A stretch of 37,281 nucleotides of DNA, from positions 1-37,281 of the forward strand of contig NZ_BBMY01000034.1 of assembly GCF_000759775.1 (NCBI RefSeq), given 5' to 3'. A program made the translations under genes and the position numbers. Below the pieces are notes generated by a model. It saw only the letters and a list, made by a program, of their open reading frames with translations, did not search any database and was not told the origin of the DNA. This stretch comes from Escherichia albertii NBRC 107761 = DSM 17582 (lineage in GTDB: Bacteria; Pseudomonadota; Gammaproteobacteria; Enterobacterales; Enterobacteriaceae). Positions within the stretch are counted from its first letter, which is position 1; the number at the start of each line of letters is the position of its first letter. Positions 18,937 through 28,287 of the stretch are shown here, in pieces.

Positions 18937-20268
18937 TTACCCGCCCATACGGGCAACTTTCTCTTCGATTTGCCGGATTTTTTCCGGCATTTCCTGCGCA
19001 ATGTGGCGAAACGCCTCGCTGATACGCGCATCTCCGGCGACCGCTTGCCAGAACTGCTGCGCCAGCGGGATCGCCATTAACCATGCACTTTTACTGACGT
19101 TAAGATCAAACTTCACCTCAATGGCAGCATCACGCAGCATTCCAGCGCTGTTCGGCGCATAGGCCATCGGCAGCATGTCGTAGACGGGCGTCAGCGCAAA
19201 TGGTGGTTCAGATAAATAAAATGATAAATTGCCTGCGTGCATATCGCTGTTGGCGATAAGTCGCCCAAACGCCCAGATCACTTCTGTTTGCGCCACGCTC
19301 TGGTGAGTGACAAGTTGTTGCTCACACAAACGGCGCATTGCCTGCGGCCACGATCCCGGAGAAGAGACAAACTCACTCTGCACCGCCTCCAGCGACACAA
19401 TGGGCAAGCGACCATCGTTACCTTTACAGTCAAAGCGTTCCGCTTCAAGGAATACCTGCCTGTTACTTGTTACTAGCACAGTTGACTCGATGACGTGGAT
19501 TCCACCGTCGCCCAGGATTTGCGCGGCAATAGATTCGGCAATTAGCAGGTCACCCCAGCGTTGGCTGACCGCGGTTTGCTGTGGCACGGTGAATTTCACC
19601 AACACATGTTTATTGCCTGACGGCGTTTGTGCATAACAGGTAAATTTTGGCTGCTCGCCGCCCGTAGAAGAACCCACAATTTCTCCTGCCAGTGCATCAC
19701 TTGCCAGCTGTTCGTAATGGGTGAGTTTTTGATCCAGAGGAATTGCCGCAGGGCGTTGTGCTGTAATCCATCGCTGATAATTCCCCTCCCCGACCAGCCA
19801 GCCGCCAGTATATTCACCGCTAAATACGGTCAGGGCATAGAGCACATCTTCTTCCTGCCAGAGACGGATATCTTCAGACAGATTCAGTTGCGCGGCTAAC
19901 TTCCTGCCCCACGCGCGCCCCAAAAACCCCTGCGGTCGCAGATCAGTAATATACCAGGGCAAACCATCAAACCACTGTTCGTCGCCCTTTGCGCCAGTTA
20001 CCAGACAACTTCCCTGCGGCCAGCACAACTGGATATCGGCGAATTTATATGCCTTTCCGGTATCGTCCACTCGCCAGACGGGGATACATTCTATTCCGCG
20101 ATAAGGGCGCAGCAGTGCATAACGCGTTGCCCGCGCTTTGCCGAAGCGAATCACCCGATCTTCTCTGACAACAAGGCGTGAGAACGTCGCCTGACTCATT
20201 GCCAGACGCTGGCGCAATTCCGGGGCAGAACGCGGCCCTTGCAGTAAAAGATCGGTCAGTTCGCTCAT
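18937..20268 (-). CDS. yjjJ: HipA-family Ser/Thr kinase-like protein YjjJ
   Basis: A 443-residue protein. Residues 1-60 look like a winged-helix DNA-binding region (APELRQRLAMSQATFSRLV). The rest is HipA-like: GEIVGSSTGGEQPKF resembles the HipA G-S-x-G-x-x-P-K nucleotide-binding loop, ANSDMHAGNLSFYL the catalytic loop, and LTPVYDMLP the metal-binding Asp. So both the catalytic and metal-binding Asp are present. It has no adjacent hipB-type antitoxin, unlike hipBA. I recall reports of this protein as a toxin (HipH) with kinase activity. The promoter region has three phased GAATAGAT repeats (20273-20304). Confidence 0.9.
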   Translation of the reverse strand: MSELTDLLLQGPRSAPELRQRLAMSQATFSRLVVREDRVIRFGKARATRYALLRPYRGIECIPVWRVDDTGKAYKFADIQLCWPQGSCLVTGAKGDEQWFDGLPWYITDLRPQGFLGRAWGRKLAAQLNLSEDIRLWQEEDVLYALTVFSGEYTGGWLVGEGNYQRWITAQRPAAIPLDQKLTHYEQLASDALAGEIVGSSTGGEQPKFTCYAQTPSGNKHVLVKFTVPQQTAVSQRWGDLLIAESIAAQILGDGGIHVIESTVLVTSNRQVFLEAERFDCKGNDGRLPIVSLEAVQSEFVSSPGSWPQAMRRLCEQQLVTHQSVAQTEVIWAFGRLIANSDMHAGNLSFYLSEPPFALTPVYDMLPMAYAPNSAGMLRDAAIEVKFDLNVSKSAWLMAIPLAQQFWQAVAGDARISEAFRHIAQEMPEKIRQIEEKVARMGG

Positions 20269-20272
20269 TAAT

Positions 20273-20304
20273 GAATAGATTCGTGAATAGATACTTGAAT
20301 AGAT
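20273..20304. repeat. three GAATAGAT direct repeats, 12-bp period, upstream of yjjJ
   Basis: GAATAGAT occurs at 20273-20280, 20285-20292 and 20297-20304, exactly 12 bp apart. A fourth copy lies at 20362-20369. The first copy is five bases from the yjjJ start codon. They could be binding sites for the YjjJ N-terminal DNA-binding domain or another regulator, but this is inference. Confidence 0.7.
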
Positions 20305-20325
20305 TTATTAGCAGATTCTATTGAA

Positions 20326-20348
20326 ATGTAAAGTAAAACACTTTACAT
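20326..20348. repeat. 9-bp inverted repeat between yjjJ and deoD
   Basis: ATGTAAAGT, five bases, ACTTTACAT. It lies 58 bp upstream of the yjjJ ATG, between the GAATAGAT repeats and the deo terminator, in a position where an operator or promoter could be. The regulator is unknown. Confidence 0.65.
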
Positions 20349-20372
20349 GGTAGTGAAAGATGAATAGATACT

Positions 20373-20403
20373 AAAAAGCCGGAGCAGTCTCCCGCTCCGG
20401 CTT
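20373..20403 (-). terminator. deo operon terminator
   Basis: Stem GCCGGAGC (20378-20385) with GCTCCGGC (20394-20401) and an 8-base loop; on the minus strand it is followed by a TTTTT tract. It lies 32 bp beyond the deoD stop. Confidence 0.92.
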
Positions 20404-20434
20404 CACACGACAATCGCCTTTCAGCGAAACACCA

Positions 20435-21154
20435 TTACTCTTTATCGCCCAGCAGAACGGATTCCAGCGCGATTTTGATCATGTCATTGAAGGTGGTCTG
20501 ACGCTCTTCGGCAGTGGTCTGCTCGTGAGTGCGGATATGGTCAGACACGGTGCAGATAGCCAGCGCTTTCGCGCCAAACTCTGCAGCCACACCATAAATA
20601 CCTGCCGCTTCCATTTCTACGCCGAGGATGCCGTATTTTTCCATCACGTCGAACATTTCGCCGTCTGGGGAGTAGAACAGATCAGCGGAGAACAAGTTAC
20701 CAACGCGAGCATCAACGCCCAGTGCTTTAGCCGCGTCCACTGCGTTACGCACCATGTCAAAGTCAGCGATAGCGGCGAAGTCATGGTCTTTAAAACGGAT
20801 ACGGTTAACTTTGGAGTCGGTGCAGGCACCCATACCGATCACCACGTCACGCAGTTTTACGTGCGGCAGAACTGCGCCACAGGAACCCACGCGGATGATT
20901 TTCTTCACGCCGAAATCGGTGATCAGTTCTTTGGTGTAGATGGAGCAGGACGGGATCCCCATACCGTGACCCATTACGGAAATTTTGCGGCCCTTGTAAG
21001 TACCGGTAAAGCCCAGCATACCGCGAACGTTGTTCACTTCACGGACATCTTCAAGAAAGTTTTCAGCAATATATTTTGCACGCAGCGGGTCGCCAGGCAT
21101 CAAAACTACGTCAGCGAAATCGCCCATTTCTGCATTAATGTGTGGGGTAGCCAT
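20435..21154 (-). CDS. deoD: purine nucleoside phosphorylase DeoD
   Basis: A 239-residue bacterial hexameric PNP that phosphorolyses purine (deoxy)nucleosides to base and (deoxy)ribose 1-phosphate. It has [13 protein letters not shown] at 19-31, RVGSCGAV, the purine-site block [16 protein letters not shown] and the catalytic Asp in VSDHIRTHE (near residue 204). The start used is the ATG at 21154, with AAAGGATAAA upstream. A longer frame to 21211 would begin within the deoB stop and has no support. It is the last gene of deoCABD, 56 bp after deoB, before the terminator at 20373-20403. Confidence 0.98.
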   Translation of the reverse strand: MATPHINAEMGDFADVVLMPGDPLRAKYIAENFLEDVREVNNVRGMLGFTGTYKGRKISVMGHGMGIPSCSIYTKELITDFGVKKIIRVGSCGAVLPHVKLRDVVIGMGACTDSKVNRIRFKDHDFAAIADFDMVRNAVDAAKALGVDARVGNLFSADLFYSPDGEMFDVMEKYGILGVEMEAAGIYGVAAEFGAKALAICTVSDHIRTHEQTTAEERQTTFNDMIKIALESVLLGDKE

Positions 21155-21210
21155 CGTTTTATCCTTTTTGTGACATAACAAAGGCGGAGTCAACGCTCCG
21201 CCCAAATCCA

Positions 21211-22455
<1,245 letters not shown>

Positions 22456-22485
22456 TCAAATTTAAATGATCAGATCAGTATACCG

Positions 22486-23808
22486 TTATTCGCTGATACG
22501 GCGATAGACAGTTGGTTTGCTTTCCGGTGCTTTATCGGCAAGTTTAATTGCCGCTTTCACCGCTTTTGCCGCTTCCTGCCAGGTGGTTTCGTCTTTCGCG
22601 TGGATAACCGCCAGCGGACGCTGGCCGTCTACCTGGTCGCCCAGACGCGCCATATCAGTGAAGCCGACGCTATAATCGATGGAGTCAGATGCCTGACGGC
22701 GACCGCCGCCCATTGCAACGACTGCCATCCCCAGCGCACGGGTATCCATTTCACTGACAAAACCTTCGGTATCAGCATAGACTGCTTTCGTCAGCATCGC
22801 TGTCGGCAGATACTTCGCGTAGTTCTCAACGAAGTCGGTCGGGCCTTTTTGTGCTGCCACCATACGACCAAAGACTTCTGCCGCTTTACCGTTATCCATC
22901 ACCGCCTGCAATTTCGCGCGCGCTTCGGCGTCATCTTTCGCCAGTTTGCCGGAGATAAGCATCTCCACGCACAGCGCCATCGTGACATCAAACAGACGCG
23001 GGTTACGATACTCACCGGTCAGGAACTGCACCGCTTCACGCACTTCAACCGCGTTACCGGCACTGGAGGCCAGCACCTGATTCATATCAGTGAGCAACGC
23101 GGTGGTGCGCACACCAGCGCCGTTAGCCACACCAACAATCGCTTCGGCAAGGGCTTCAGAGAGTTCGTAGGTCGGCATAAACGCGCCGCTACCCACTTTC
23201 ACGTCCATCACCAGCGCATCCAGACCTTCCGCCAGTTTTTTCGCCAGAATAGAGGCGGTAATCAACGGGATAGAGTCCACGGTTGCGGTAATATCGCGGG
23301 TCGCGTAGAAACGTTTGTCCGCCGGAGCCAGTGAGCTGGTCTGGCCGATAATCGCCACGCCGACATCTTTAATAATTTCGCGGAAACGGTTGTCATCCGG
23401 GAAGATATCGAAGCCAGGGATGGATTCCAGTTTGTCGAGCGTGCCGCCAGTATGACCGAGGCCGCGACCGGAGATCATCGGAATATAGCCGCCGCAGGCT
23501 GCGACCATTGGCCCCAACATCAGCGAAGTCACATCGCCGACGCCGCCGGTCGAGTGTTTATCAACAATCGGGCCATTCAGATGTAGGCTTTTCCAGTCGA
23601 GAACGGTTCCTGAATCTCGCATCGCCATGGTCAGCGAGACACGCTCCGGCATCGTCATATCGTGGAAGAAAATGGTCATCGCGAGGGCGGCAATCTGCCC
23701 TTCGGAGATAGTGTTGTCGCGAATGCCGTTGATAAAAAAACGAATTTCTTCATCGCTCAACGCATGACCATCACGTTTTTTACGAATAATTTCTTGTGCG
23801 AGAAACAA
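22486..23808 (-). CDS. deoA: thymidine phosphorylase DeoA
   Basis: A 440-residue dimeric enzyme that phosphorolyses thymidine and deoxyuridine. It has the family signature [16 protein letters not shown] (about 113-128), the phosphate loop [11 protein letters not shown] (about 81-91) and the conserved [11 protein letters not shown]. The start is TTG at 23808 behind a strong GGGAGG Shine-Dalgarno; the protein begins [11 protein letters not shown]. It follows deoC after a 126-bp gap with a BIME, within the same operon. Confidence 0.97.
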
Positions 23809-23844
23809 GGTAACCTCCCGAGGAAAAGAGTATGAAGCGGCTTT

Positions 23845-23925
23845 TGCCAGATGCGTCTACGCCTTATCCGGCCTACGAGACGTATCTACCCGTAGGCCTG
23901 ATAAGCACAGCGCATCAGGCGCAAA
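23845..23925. repeat. BIME inside the deo operon (deoC-deoA gap)
   Basis: Two opposite REPs: TTGCCAGATGCGTC...GCCTTATCCGGCC and GTAGGCCTGATAAGC...GCATCAGGCGC. They sit in the transcribed gap between deoC and deoA, where REP hairpins can adjust the relative stability of upstream and downstream mRNA. Confidence 0.9.
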
Positions 23926-23934
23926 GCATCTTAC

Positions 23935-24714
23935 TTAGTAGCTGCTGGCGCTCTTACCGTCGCCGTGGCCCAGTGCTTTCAGCAGGCTTGCCAGCAGGCT
24001 GGAAGCACCAAAGCGATAGTGACGCGCATCTGCCCAGTCAGCGCCGAACAGTTCATCTGCGATAGCGAGATATTTCTGCGCATCTTCCGCAGTACGCACG
24101 CCGCCCGCCGGTTTGAAACCAACGGTTTTTTCTACGCCCATATCCTTGATGACTTCCATCATGATGCGCGCGCTTTCTGGGGTCGCGTTCACCGCCACTT
24201 TACCGGTAGAGGTTTTGATGAAGTCAGCACCGGCTTTGATGGAGATTTCAGACGCTTTGCGGATCAACGCTTCGTCTTTCAGTTCGCCGGTTTCGATGAT
24301 CACTTTCAGCAGTACGTTCGCTGCTGCACAAGCCTCTTTACAGGCTTTCACCAGATCAAAACCAACCTGCTCGTTACCCGCCATCAGCGCACGGTACGGG
24401 AACACCACGTCAACTTCATCAGCACCGTAGGCGATTGCCGCACGGGTTTCCGCCAGTGCAATTTCGATGTCGTCGTTACCGTGTGGGAAGTTAGTTACCG
24501 TAGCAATACGGATTTCCGGGGTGCCCTGCTCTTTCAGGGTTTTGCGAGCAATCGGGATAAAGCGAGGATAGATACAGATAGCGGCGGTATTGCCGACCGG
24601 AGTTTTAGCCTGATGACACAGAGCGATCACTTTCTCATCGGTGTCGTCGTCATTCAGGGTAGTCAGGTCCATCAATTTCAGTGCACGCAGGCTGCTTGCT
24701 TTCAGATCAGTCAT
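23935..24714 (-). CDS. deoC: deoxyribose-phosphate aldolase DeoC
   Basis: A 259-residue TIM-barrel class I aldolase that splits 2-deoxyribose 5-phosphate into acetaldehyde and glyceraldehyde 3-phosphate. The Schiff-base Lys is in [11 protein letters not shown] (Lys167), with a second Lys in [12 protein letters not shown] (Lys201) and Asp102 in [10 protein letters not shown]. The ATG at 24714 has an AGGAG Shine-Dalgarno; the longer frame to 24738 lacks one. It is the first gene of deoCABD, downstream of promoters P2 (near) and P1 (inside yjjI). Confidence 0.98.
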   Translation of the reverse strand: MTDLKASSLRALKLMDLTTLNDDDTDEKVIALCHQAKTPVGNTAAICIYPRFIPIARKTLKEQGTPEIRIATVTNFPHGNDDIEIALAETRAAIAYGADEVDVVFPYRALMAGNEQVGFDLVKACKEACAAANVLLKVIIETGELKDEALIRKASEISIKAGADFIKTSTGKVAVNATPESARIMMEVIKDMGVEKTVGFKPAGGVRTAEDAQKYLAIADELFGADWADARHYRFGASSLLASLLKALGHGDGKSASSY

Positions 24715-24758
24715 TTCATTCTCCTGGCTTGTCGCCAATAAAATTCACCTTGCGAGTT

Positions 24759-24774
24759 TGTTAGTATTCTAACA
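24759..24774 (-). promoter_or_regulatory. DeoR operator O2 at promoter deoP2
   Basis: TGTTAGTATTCTAACA, a nearly perfect 16-bp palindrome matching the DeoR operator. It overlaps the presumed -10 region of deoP2, 45 bp upstream of the deoC ATG. Confidence 0.93.
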
Positions 24775-24788
24775 TCGACTCCGCAACA

Positions 24789-24810
24789 CACTTCGATATA
24801 CATCACAATT
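24789..24810 (-). promoter_or_regulatory. CRP site 1 of deoP2
   Basis: On the minus strand, TGTGA-TGTATA-TCGAA within a 22-bp site next to the deoP2 core promoter. It corresponds to the promoter-proximal CRP site known in E. coli, centred near -40. Confidence 0.85.
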
Positions 24811-24841
24811 AAGGAAATCTACTTACAAATTTGCACTACTG

Positions 24842-24863
24842 TAATGCGATCTGGTTCAAATAA
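24842..24863 (-). promoter_or_regulatory. CRP site 2 of deoP2
   Basis: On the minus strand, TTTGA-ACCAGA-TCGCA within a 22-bp site. It is centred exactly 53 bp upstream of CRP site 1. The interval between the two sites is where CytR is known to bind cooperatively with CRP. Confidence 0.85.
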
Positions 24864-24878
24864 TTCACTTTCAAACGA

Positions 24879-24902
24879 ATGCGTCATTGGTGACAAACGC
24901 AT
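24879..24902. repeat. nested inverted repeat upstream of yjjI
   Basis: ATGC-GTCA-TTGG-TGAC-AAAC-GCAT: an inner GTCA/TGAC pair and outer ATGCGT/ACGCAT arms. It is centred about 80 bp before the yjjI ATG. It could be a yjjI operator. I do not recognise it. Confidence 0.5.
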
Positions 24903-24971
24903 CAGGATCAAAGTGAACACGACGAAACTTCTTACAATGGCGCATCACCTTCGGCATAAAAGGAAAAGAAG

Positions 24972-26522
24972 ATGCCCACTTCTCATGAAATTGCACTGCA
25001 ACAACGTTGCCAGCAAATTGTCACCAGTCCGGTGCTTAGCCCGGAACAGAAACGCCATTTCCTGGCGCTGGAAGCAGAAAACAATCTGCCTTACCCGGAG
25101 CTACCTGCCGAAGCCCGTCGTGCGCTGGATGAAGGCGTAATCTGCGATATGTTTGAAGGTCATGCGCCGTACAAACCGCGCTATGTCTTACCGGATTACG
25201 CCCGTTTTCTGGCGAACGGTTCTGAATGGCTGGAGCTGGAAGGCGCGAAAGATCTTGATGATGCACTCTCTCTGCTGACCATTCTTTACCACCACGTACC
25301 GTCGGTCACATCGATGCCGGTCTACCTGGGGCAACTGGATGCGTTGTTGCAACCATATGTTAGAATTCTAACACAAGACGAGATCGATATTCGAATAAAA
25401 CGTTTCTGGCGTTATCTCGACAGAACCTTGCCAGACGCCTTCATGCACGCCAATATCGGCCCGGCTGATTCGCCCATCACTCGCGCAATATTGCGTGCAG
25501 ATGCTGAACTTAAGCAGGTTTCACCAAACCTGACCTTTATCTACGATCCTGAAATCACTCCTGATGATCTGCTACTGGAAGTAGCAAAAAACATCTGTGA
25601 ATGTAGCAAGCCGCACATCGCCAACGGTCCGGTACATGATAAAATTTTCACAAAAGGTGGCTACGGGATCGTGAGCTGTTACAACTCACTGCCGCTGGCG
25701 GGTGGTGGCAGCACGCTGGTGCGCCTTAACCTGAAAGCCATTGCCGAGCGCAGTGAATCGCTGGATGACTTCTTTACGCGCACTCTACCGCACTACTGCC
25801 AGCAGCAGATCGCCATCATCGATGCGCGGTGTGAATTCCTCTATCAACAATCACACTTCTTTGAGAATAGCTTCCTGGTGAAAGAAGGGCTGATTAGCCC
25901 TGAACGTTTTGTGCCAATGTTTGGCATGTATGGGCTGGCAGAAGCGGTCAACCTGCTGTGCGAGAAAGAAGGGATTGCCGCACGCTACGGTAAAGAAGCC
26001 GCCGCAAATGAAGTGGGTTATCGCATCAGCGCGCAACTGGCGGAGTTTGTCGCCAACACGCCAGTGAAATATGGCTGGCAAAAACGTGCAATGTTACATG
26101 CACAGTCGGGGATCAGTTCTGATATCGGCACCACGCCGGGCGCGCGCTTGCCGTATGGCGATGAGCCAGATCCCATCACCCATCTGCAAACCGTCGCCCC
26201 GCATCATGCTTATTATTATTCCGGCATCAGTGACATCCTGACGCTCGACGAAACCATCAAACGTAATCCGCAGGCGCTGGTACAGCTTTGCCTCGGCGCC
26301 TTTAAAGCCGGCATGCGTGAATTTACCGCCAATGTCAGCGGTAACGATCTGGTTCGCGTTACTGGTTATATGGTGCGTTTGTCGGATCTGGAAAAATATC
26401 GTGCCGAAGGCTCACGTACCAACACCACCTGGCTGGGGGAAGAAGCCGCACGCAACACTCGTATTCTGGAACGCCAGCCACGCGTGATAAGCCATGAACA
26501 GCAGATGCGCTTTAGTCAGTAA
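24972..26522 (+). CDS. yjjI: glycyl-radical enzyme-like protein YjjI
   Basis: A 516-residue protein of the YjjI family (DUF3029). The C-terminal [21 protein letters not shown] resembles the glycyl-radical loop (RVxGY), with the radical Gly at about residue 465. [12 protein letters not shown] places a possible thiyl-forming Cys at 236. It is shorter than pyruvate formate-lyase (about 760 residues). The substrate is unknown. An AAAGGAAAAGAAG Shine-Dalgarno precedes the ATG. It overlaps yjjW, a matching activase, by 29 bp. DeoR operators O1 and OE for the divergent deo operon lie inside its coding sequence. Confidence 0.9.
   Translation: MPTSHEIALQQRCQQIVTSPVLSPEQKRHFLALEAENNLPYPELPAEARRALDEGVICDMFEGHAPYKPRYVLPDYARFLANGSEWLELEGAKDLDDALSLLTILYHHVPSVTSMPVYLGQLDALLQPYVRILTQDEIDIRIKRFWRYLDRTLPDAFMHANIGPADSPITRAILRADAELKQVSPNLTFIYDPEITPDDLLLEVAKNICECSKPHIANGPVHDKIFTKGGYGIVSCYNSLPLAGGGSTLVRLNLKAIAERSESLDDFFTRTLPHYCQQQIAIIDARCEFLYQQSHFFENSFLVKEGLISPERFVPMFGMYGLAEAVNLLCEKEGIAARYGKEAAANEVGYRISAQLAEFVANTPVKYGWQKRAMLHAQSGISSDIGTTPGARLPYGDEPDPITHLQTVAPHHAYYYSGISDILTLDETIKRNPQALVQLCLGAFKAGMREFTANVSGNDLVRVTGYMVRLSDLEKYRAEGSRTNTTWLGEEAARNTRILERQPRVISHEQQMRFSQ
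25358..25373 (-). promoter_or_regulatory. DeoR operator O1 at promoter deoP1, inside yjjI
   Basis: TGTTAGAATTCTAACA, a perfect 16-bp palindrome and the ideal DeoR site, 599 bp upstream of O2. That is the O1-O2 distance I recall for K-12. It lies within yjjI coding sequence, where the minus-strand promoter deoP1 is expected. Confidence 0.93.
25637..25652 (-). promoter_or_regulatory. DeoR auxiliary operator OE, inside yjjI
   Basis: On the minus strand, TGTGAAAATTTTATCA, a weaker match to the DeoR palindrome. It lies 279 bp beyond O1 and 878 bp from O2, the position of the known OE operator that takes part in DeoR looping. Confidence 0.82.
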
Positions 26523-27357
26523 GATTATCCCCTTCTCCTGTGTTGACGGGCCAGGTAGTCGTCTGGCTCTGTTTTTGCAGGGCTGCAATCTGCGCTGCAA
26601 AAACTGTCACAATCCGTGGACGATGGGGCGCTGCAATGATTGCGGAGAGTGCGTGCCACAGTGTCCGCATCAGGCGTTGCAGATTGTCGGCGGCAAAGTG
26701 GCGTGGAACGCGGCGCTCTGCGAGCAGTGTGATACTTGCCTGAAGATGTGTCCTCAACATGCCACGCCGATGGCACAATCCATGAGTGTGGATGAGGTGC
26801 TTAGCCATATCCGCAAAGCGGTGCTGTTTATTGAAGGGATAACGGTGAGCGGCGGTGAAGCCACAACTCAACTCCCGTTCGTGGTGGCGCTGTTTACTGC
26901 TATCAAAAATGATCCGCAACTGCGTCACCTCACCTGTCTGGTGGACAGCAACGGCATGTTGAGCGAAACCGGCTGGGAAAAACTGCTCCCGGTGTGCGAC
27001 GGCGCAATGCTCGACCTAAAAGCTTGGGGGAGCGAGTGCCATCAACAGTTAACCGGACGCGATAATCAGCAAATTAAGCGCAGCATCAGTCTGCTTGCAG
27101 AGCGCGGTAAGCTGACGGAACTGCGTTTACTGGTGATCCCAGGACAGGTGGATTATTTGCAACACATCGATGAGCTGGCGGCGTTTATCAAGAGACTTGG
27201 CGCTGTTCCGGTACGCCTGAACGCGTTTCATGCCCACGGCGTGTATGGCGAAGCGCAAAGCTGGCCGAGCGCCACGCCGGAAGACGTTGAGAGGTTGGCT
27301 GATGCATTACGGGAGCGCGGAGTGAGCAGGTTGATATTTCCGGCGCTGTATCTTTGA
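26494..27357 (+). CDS. yjjW: glycyl-radical enzyme activase YjjW (radical SAM)
   Basis: A 287-residue radical-SAM protein of the pyruvate formate-lyase activase type. C31-x3-C35-x2-C38 (CNLRCKNC) binds the SAM-linked cluster. Two ferredoxin-like four-Cys clusters follow: C47/C50/C53/C57 and C76/C79/C82/C86, typical of activases for non-PFL glycyl-radical enzymes. VSGGEATTQ binds SAM. It presumably generates the glycyl radical on YjjI, its immediate partner (29-bp overlap, so translationally coupled). Downstream is only a BIME. Confidence 0.94.
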   Translation: MNSRCALVSKIIPFSCVDGPGSRLALFLQGCNLRCKNCHNPWTMGRCNDCGECVPQCPHQALQIVGGKVAWNAALCEQCDTCLKMCPQHATPMAQSMSVDEVLSHIRKAVLFIEGITVSGGEATTQLPFVVALFTAIKNDPQLRHLTCLVDSNGMLSETGWEKLLPVCDGAMLDLKAWGSECHQQLTGRDNQQIKRSISLLAERGKLTELRLLVIPGQVDYLQHIDELAAFIKRLGAVPVRLNAFHAHGVYGEAQSWPSATPEDVERLADALRERGVSRLIFPALYL

Positions 27358-27500
27358 TATGCCGGATGCGGCGTGAACGCCTTATCCAGCCTACGGTTGG
27401 GCACAGCCCTGTAGGCATGATAAGACGCGTCAGCCTCGCATCAGGCATTGTGCGCCGACTGACGAATATGGCGTGAACGCCTTATCCGGCCTGCGAAAGA
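27358..27500. repeat. BIME between yjjW and yjjV
   Basis: Three REP units: TGCCGGATGCGGCG...CCTTATCCAGCC, GTAGGCATGATAAGACGCG...GCATCAGGCATT, and a third ATATGGCGTGAACGCCTTATCCGGCC. They fill the gap between two convergent genes. Confidence 0.9.
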
Positions 27501-27504
27501 CAAA

Positions 27505-28287
27505 CTACCCACGAACGTTAAACACCGTATACGTGTTATTAAGCAACACTTCCGCAATCTCATCCGCCGGTTCCGGGCGTAGCTCGCCCAGCACAGCAAA
27601 CACCCGGGCTGCCTGTTCCGGTCGATTGGGTTGCCCCTGAAAACCGTTGAGTGGCATATCCGGCGCGTCGGTTTCCAGCAACAACGATGCCAGCGGTAAT
27701 TTTGCGATGACATCGCGTGTTTTACTGGCGCGTGGATAGGTGATAGTACCGCCTACGCCAATTTTGTAGCCCTGTTGCACAAACCGTTCGGCCTGTTGCA
27801 GGCTGCCAGAAAATCCGTGGACAACGCCCGCACGCGGCAAATTGTGGCGCTTAAGATGCATCGCCAGCTTGTCATGCGTGCGCCGTGAATGAAGGATCAC
27901 CGGGAGATCGTAGCGTTTCGCCAGTTTCAGTTGTTCGTCGAGCAACCACTGTTGCCTCTCAAACTGTGGATCATCGCCAAAGAGATCCAGACCGATCTCC
28001 CCCACCGCTACCACCTTCGCAGGGCGCCTTTCCAGCGCCTGCTGTAACTGATCCAGCGACGCCTCGGTGTGTTTTTCCAACATCCCCGGATGCAACCCTA
28101 AGGCGGCATACAGCGGCTGAAAATTTTCCGCCAACGCCTGCACGCGGGCAAAATTTGCCGCCTCAGTTGCCGGAACAATGATCTTGCCGACACCCGCTTG
28201 TGCCGCGCGTTGCAGGCTCGCAGTTTCATCACCGCAAAACGGCGGAAAATCAAAATGGCAATGGGTGTCGATAAAACGGCAAATCAA
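27505..28287 (-). CDS. yjjV: TatD-family metal-dependent hydrolase YjjV
   Basis: A 260-residue TIM-barrel hydrolase. Metal ligands are in FIDTHCHFDFP (HxH), the GEIGLDLFGD glutamate, VILHSRRTH and VVHGFSG, and the Asp in LLETDAPDMPLNG. TatD proteins are DNases or deoxyribonuclease-like phosphodiesterases; the substrate of YjjV is uncertain. The start is TTG, overlapping the yjjU stop in TTGA (28284-28287), so translation is probably coupled. The C terminus (NVRG) differs from the K-12 one I remember. Confidence 0.9.
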   Translation of the reverse strand: MICRFIDTHCHFDFPPFCGDETASLQRAAQAGVGKIIVPATEAANFARVQALAENFQPLYAALGLHPGMLEKHTEASLDQLQQALERRPAKVVAVGEIGLDLFGDDPQFERQQWLLDEQLKLAKRYDLPVILHSRRTHDKLAMHLKRHNLPRAGVVHGFSGSLQQAERFVQQGYKIGVGGTITYPRASKTRDVIAKLPLASLLLETDAPDMPLNGFQGQPNRPEQAARVFAVLGELRPEPADEIAEVLLNNTYTVFNVRG

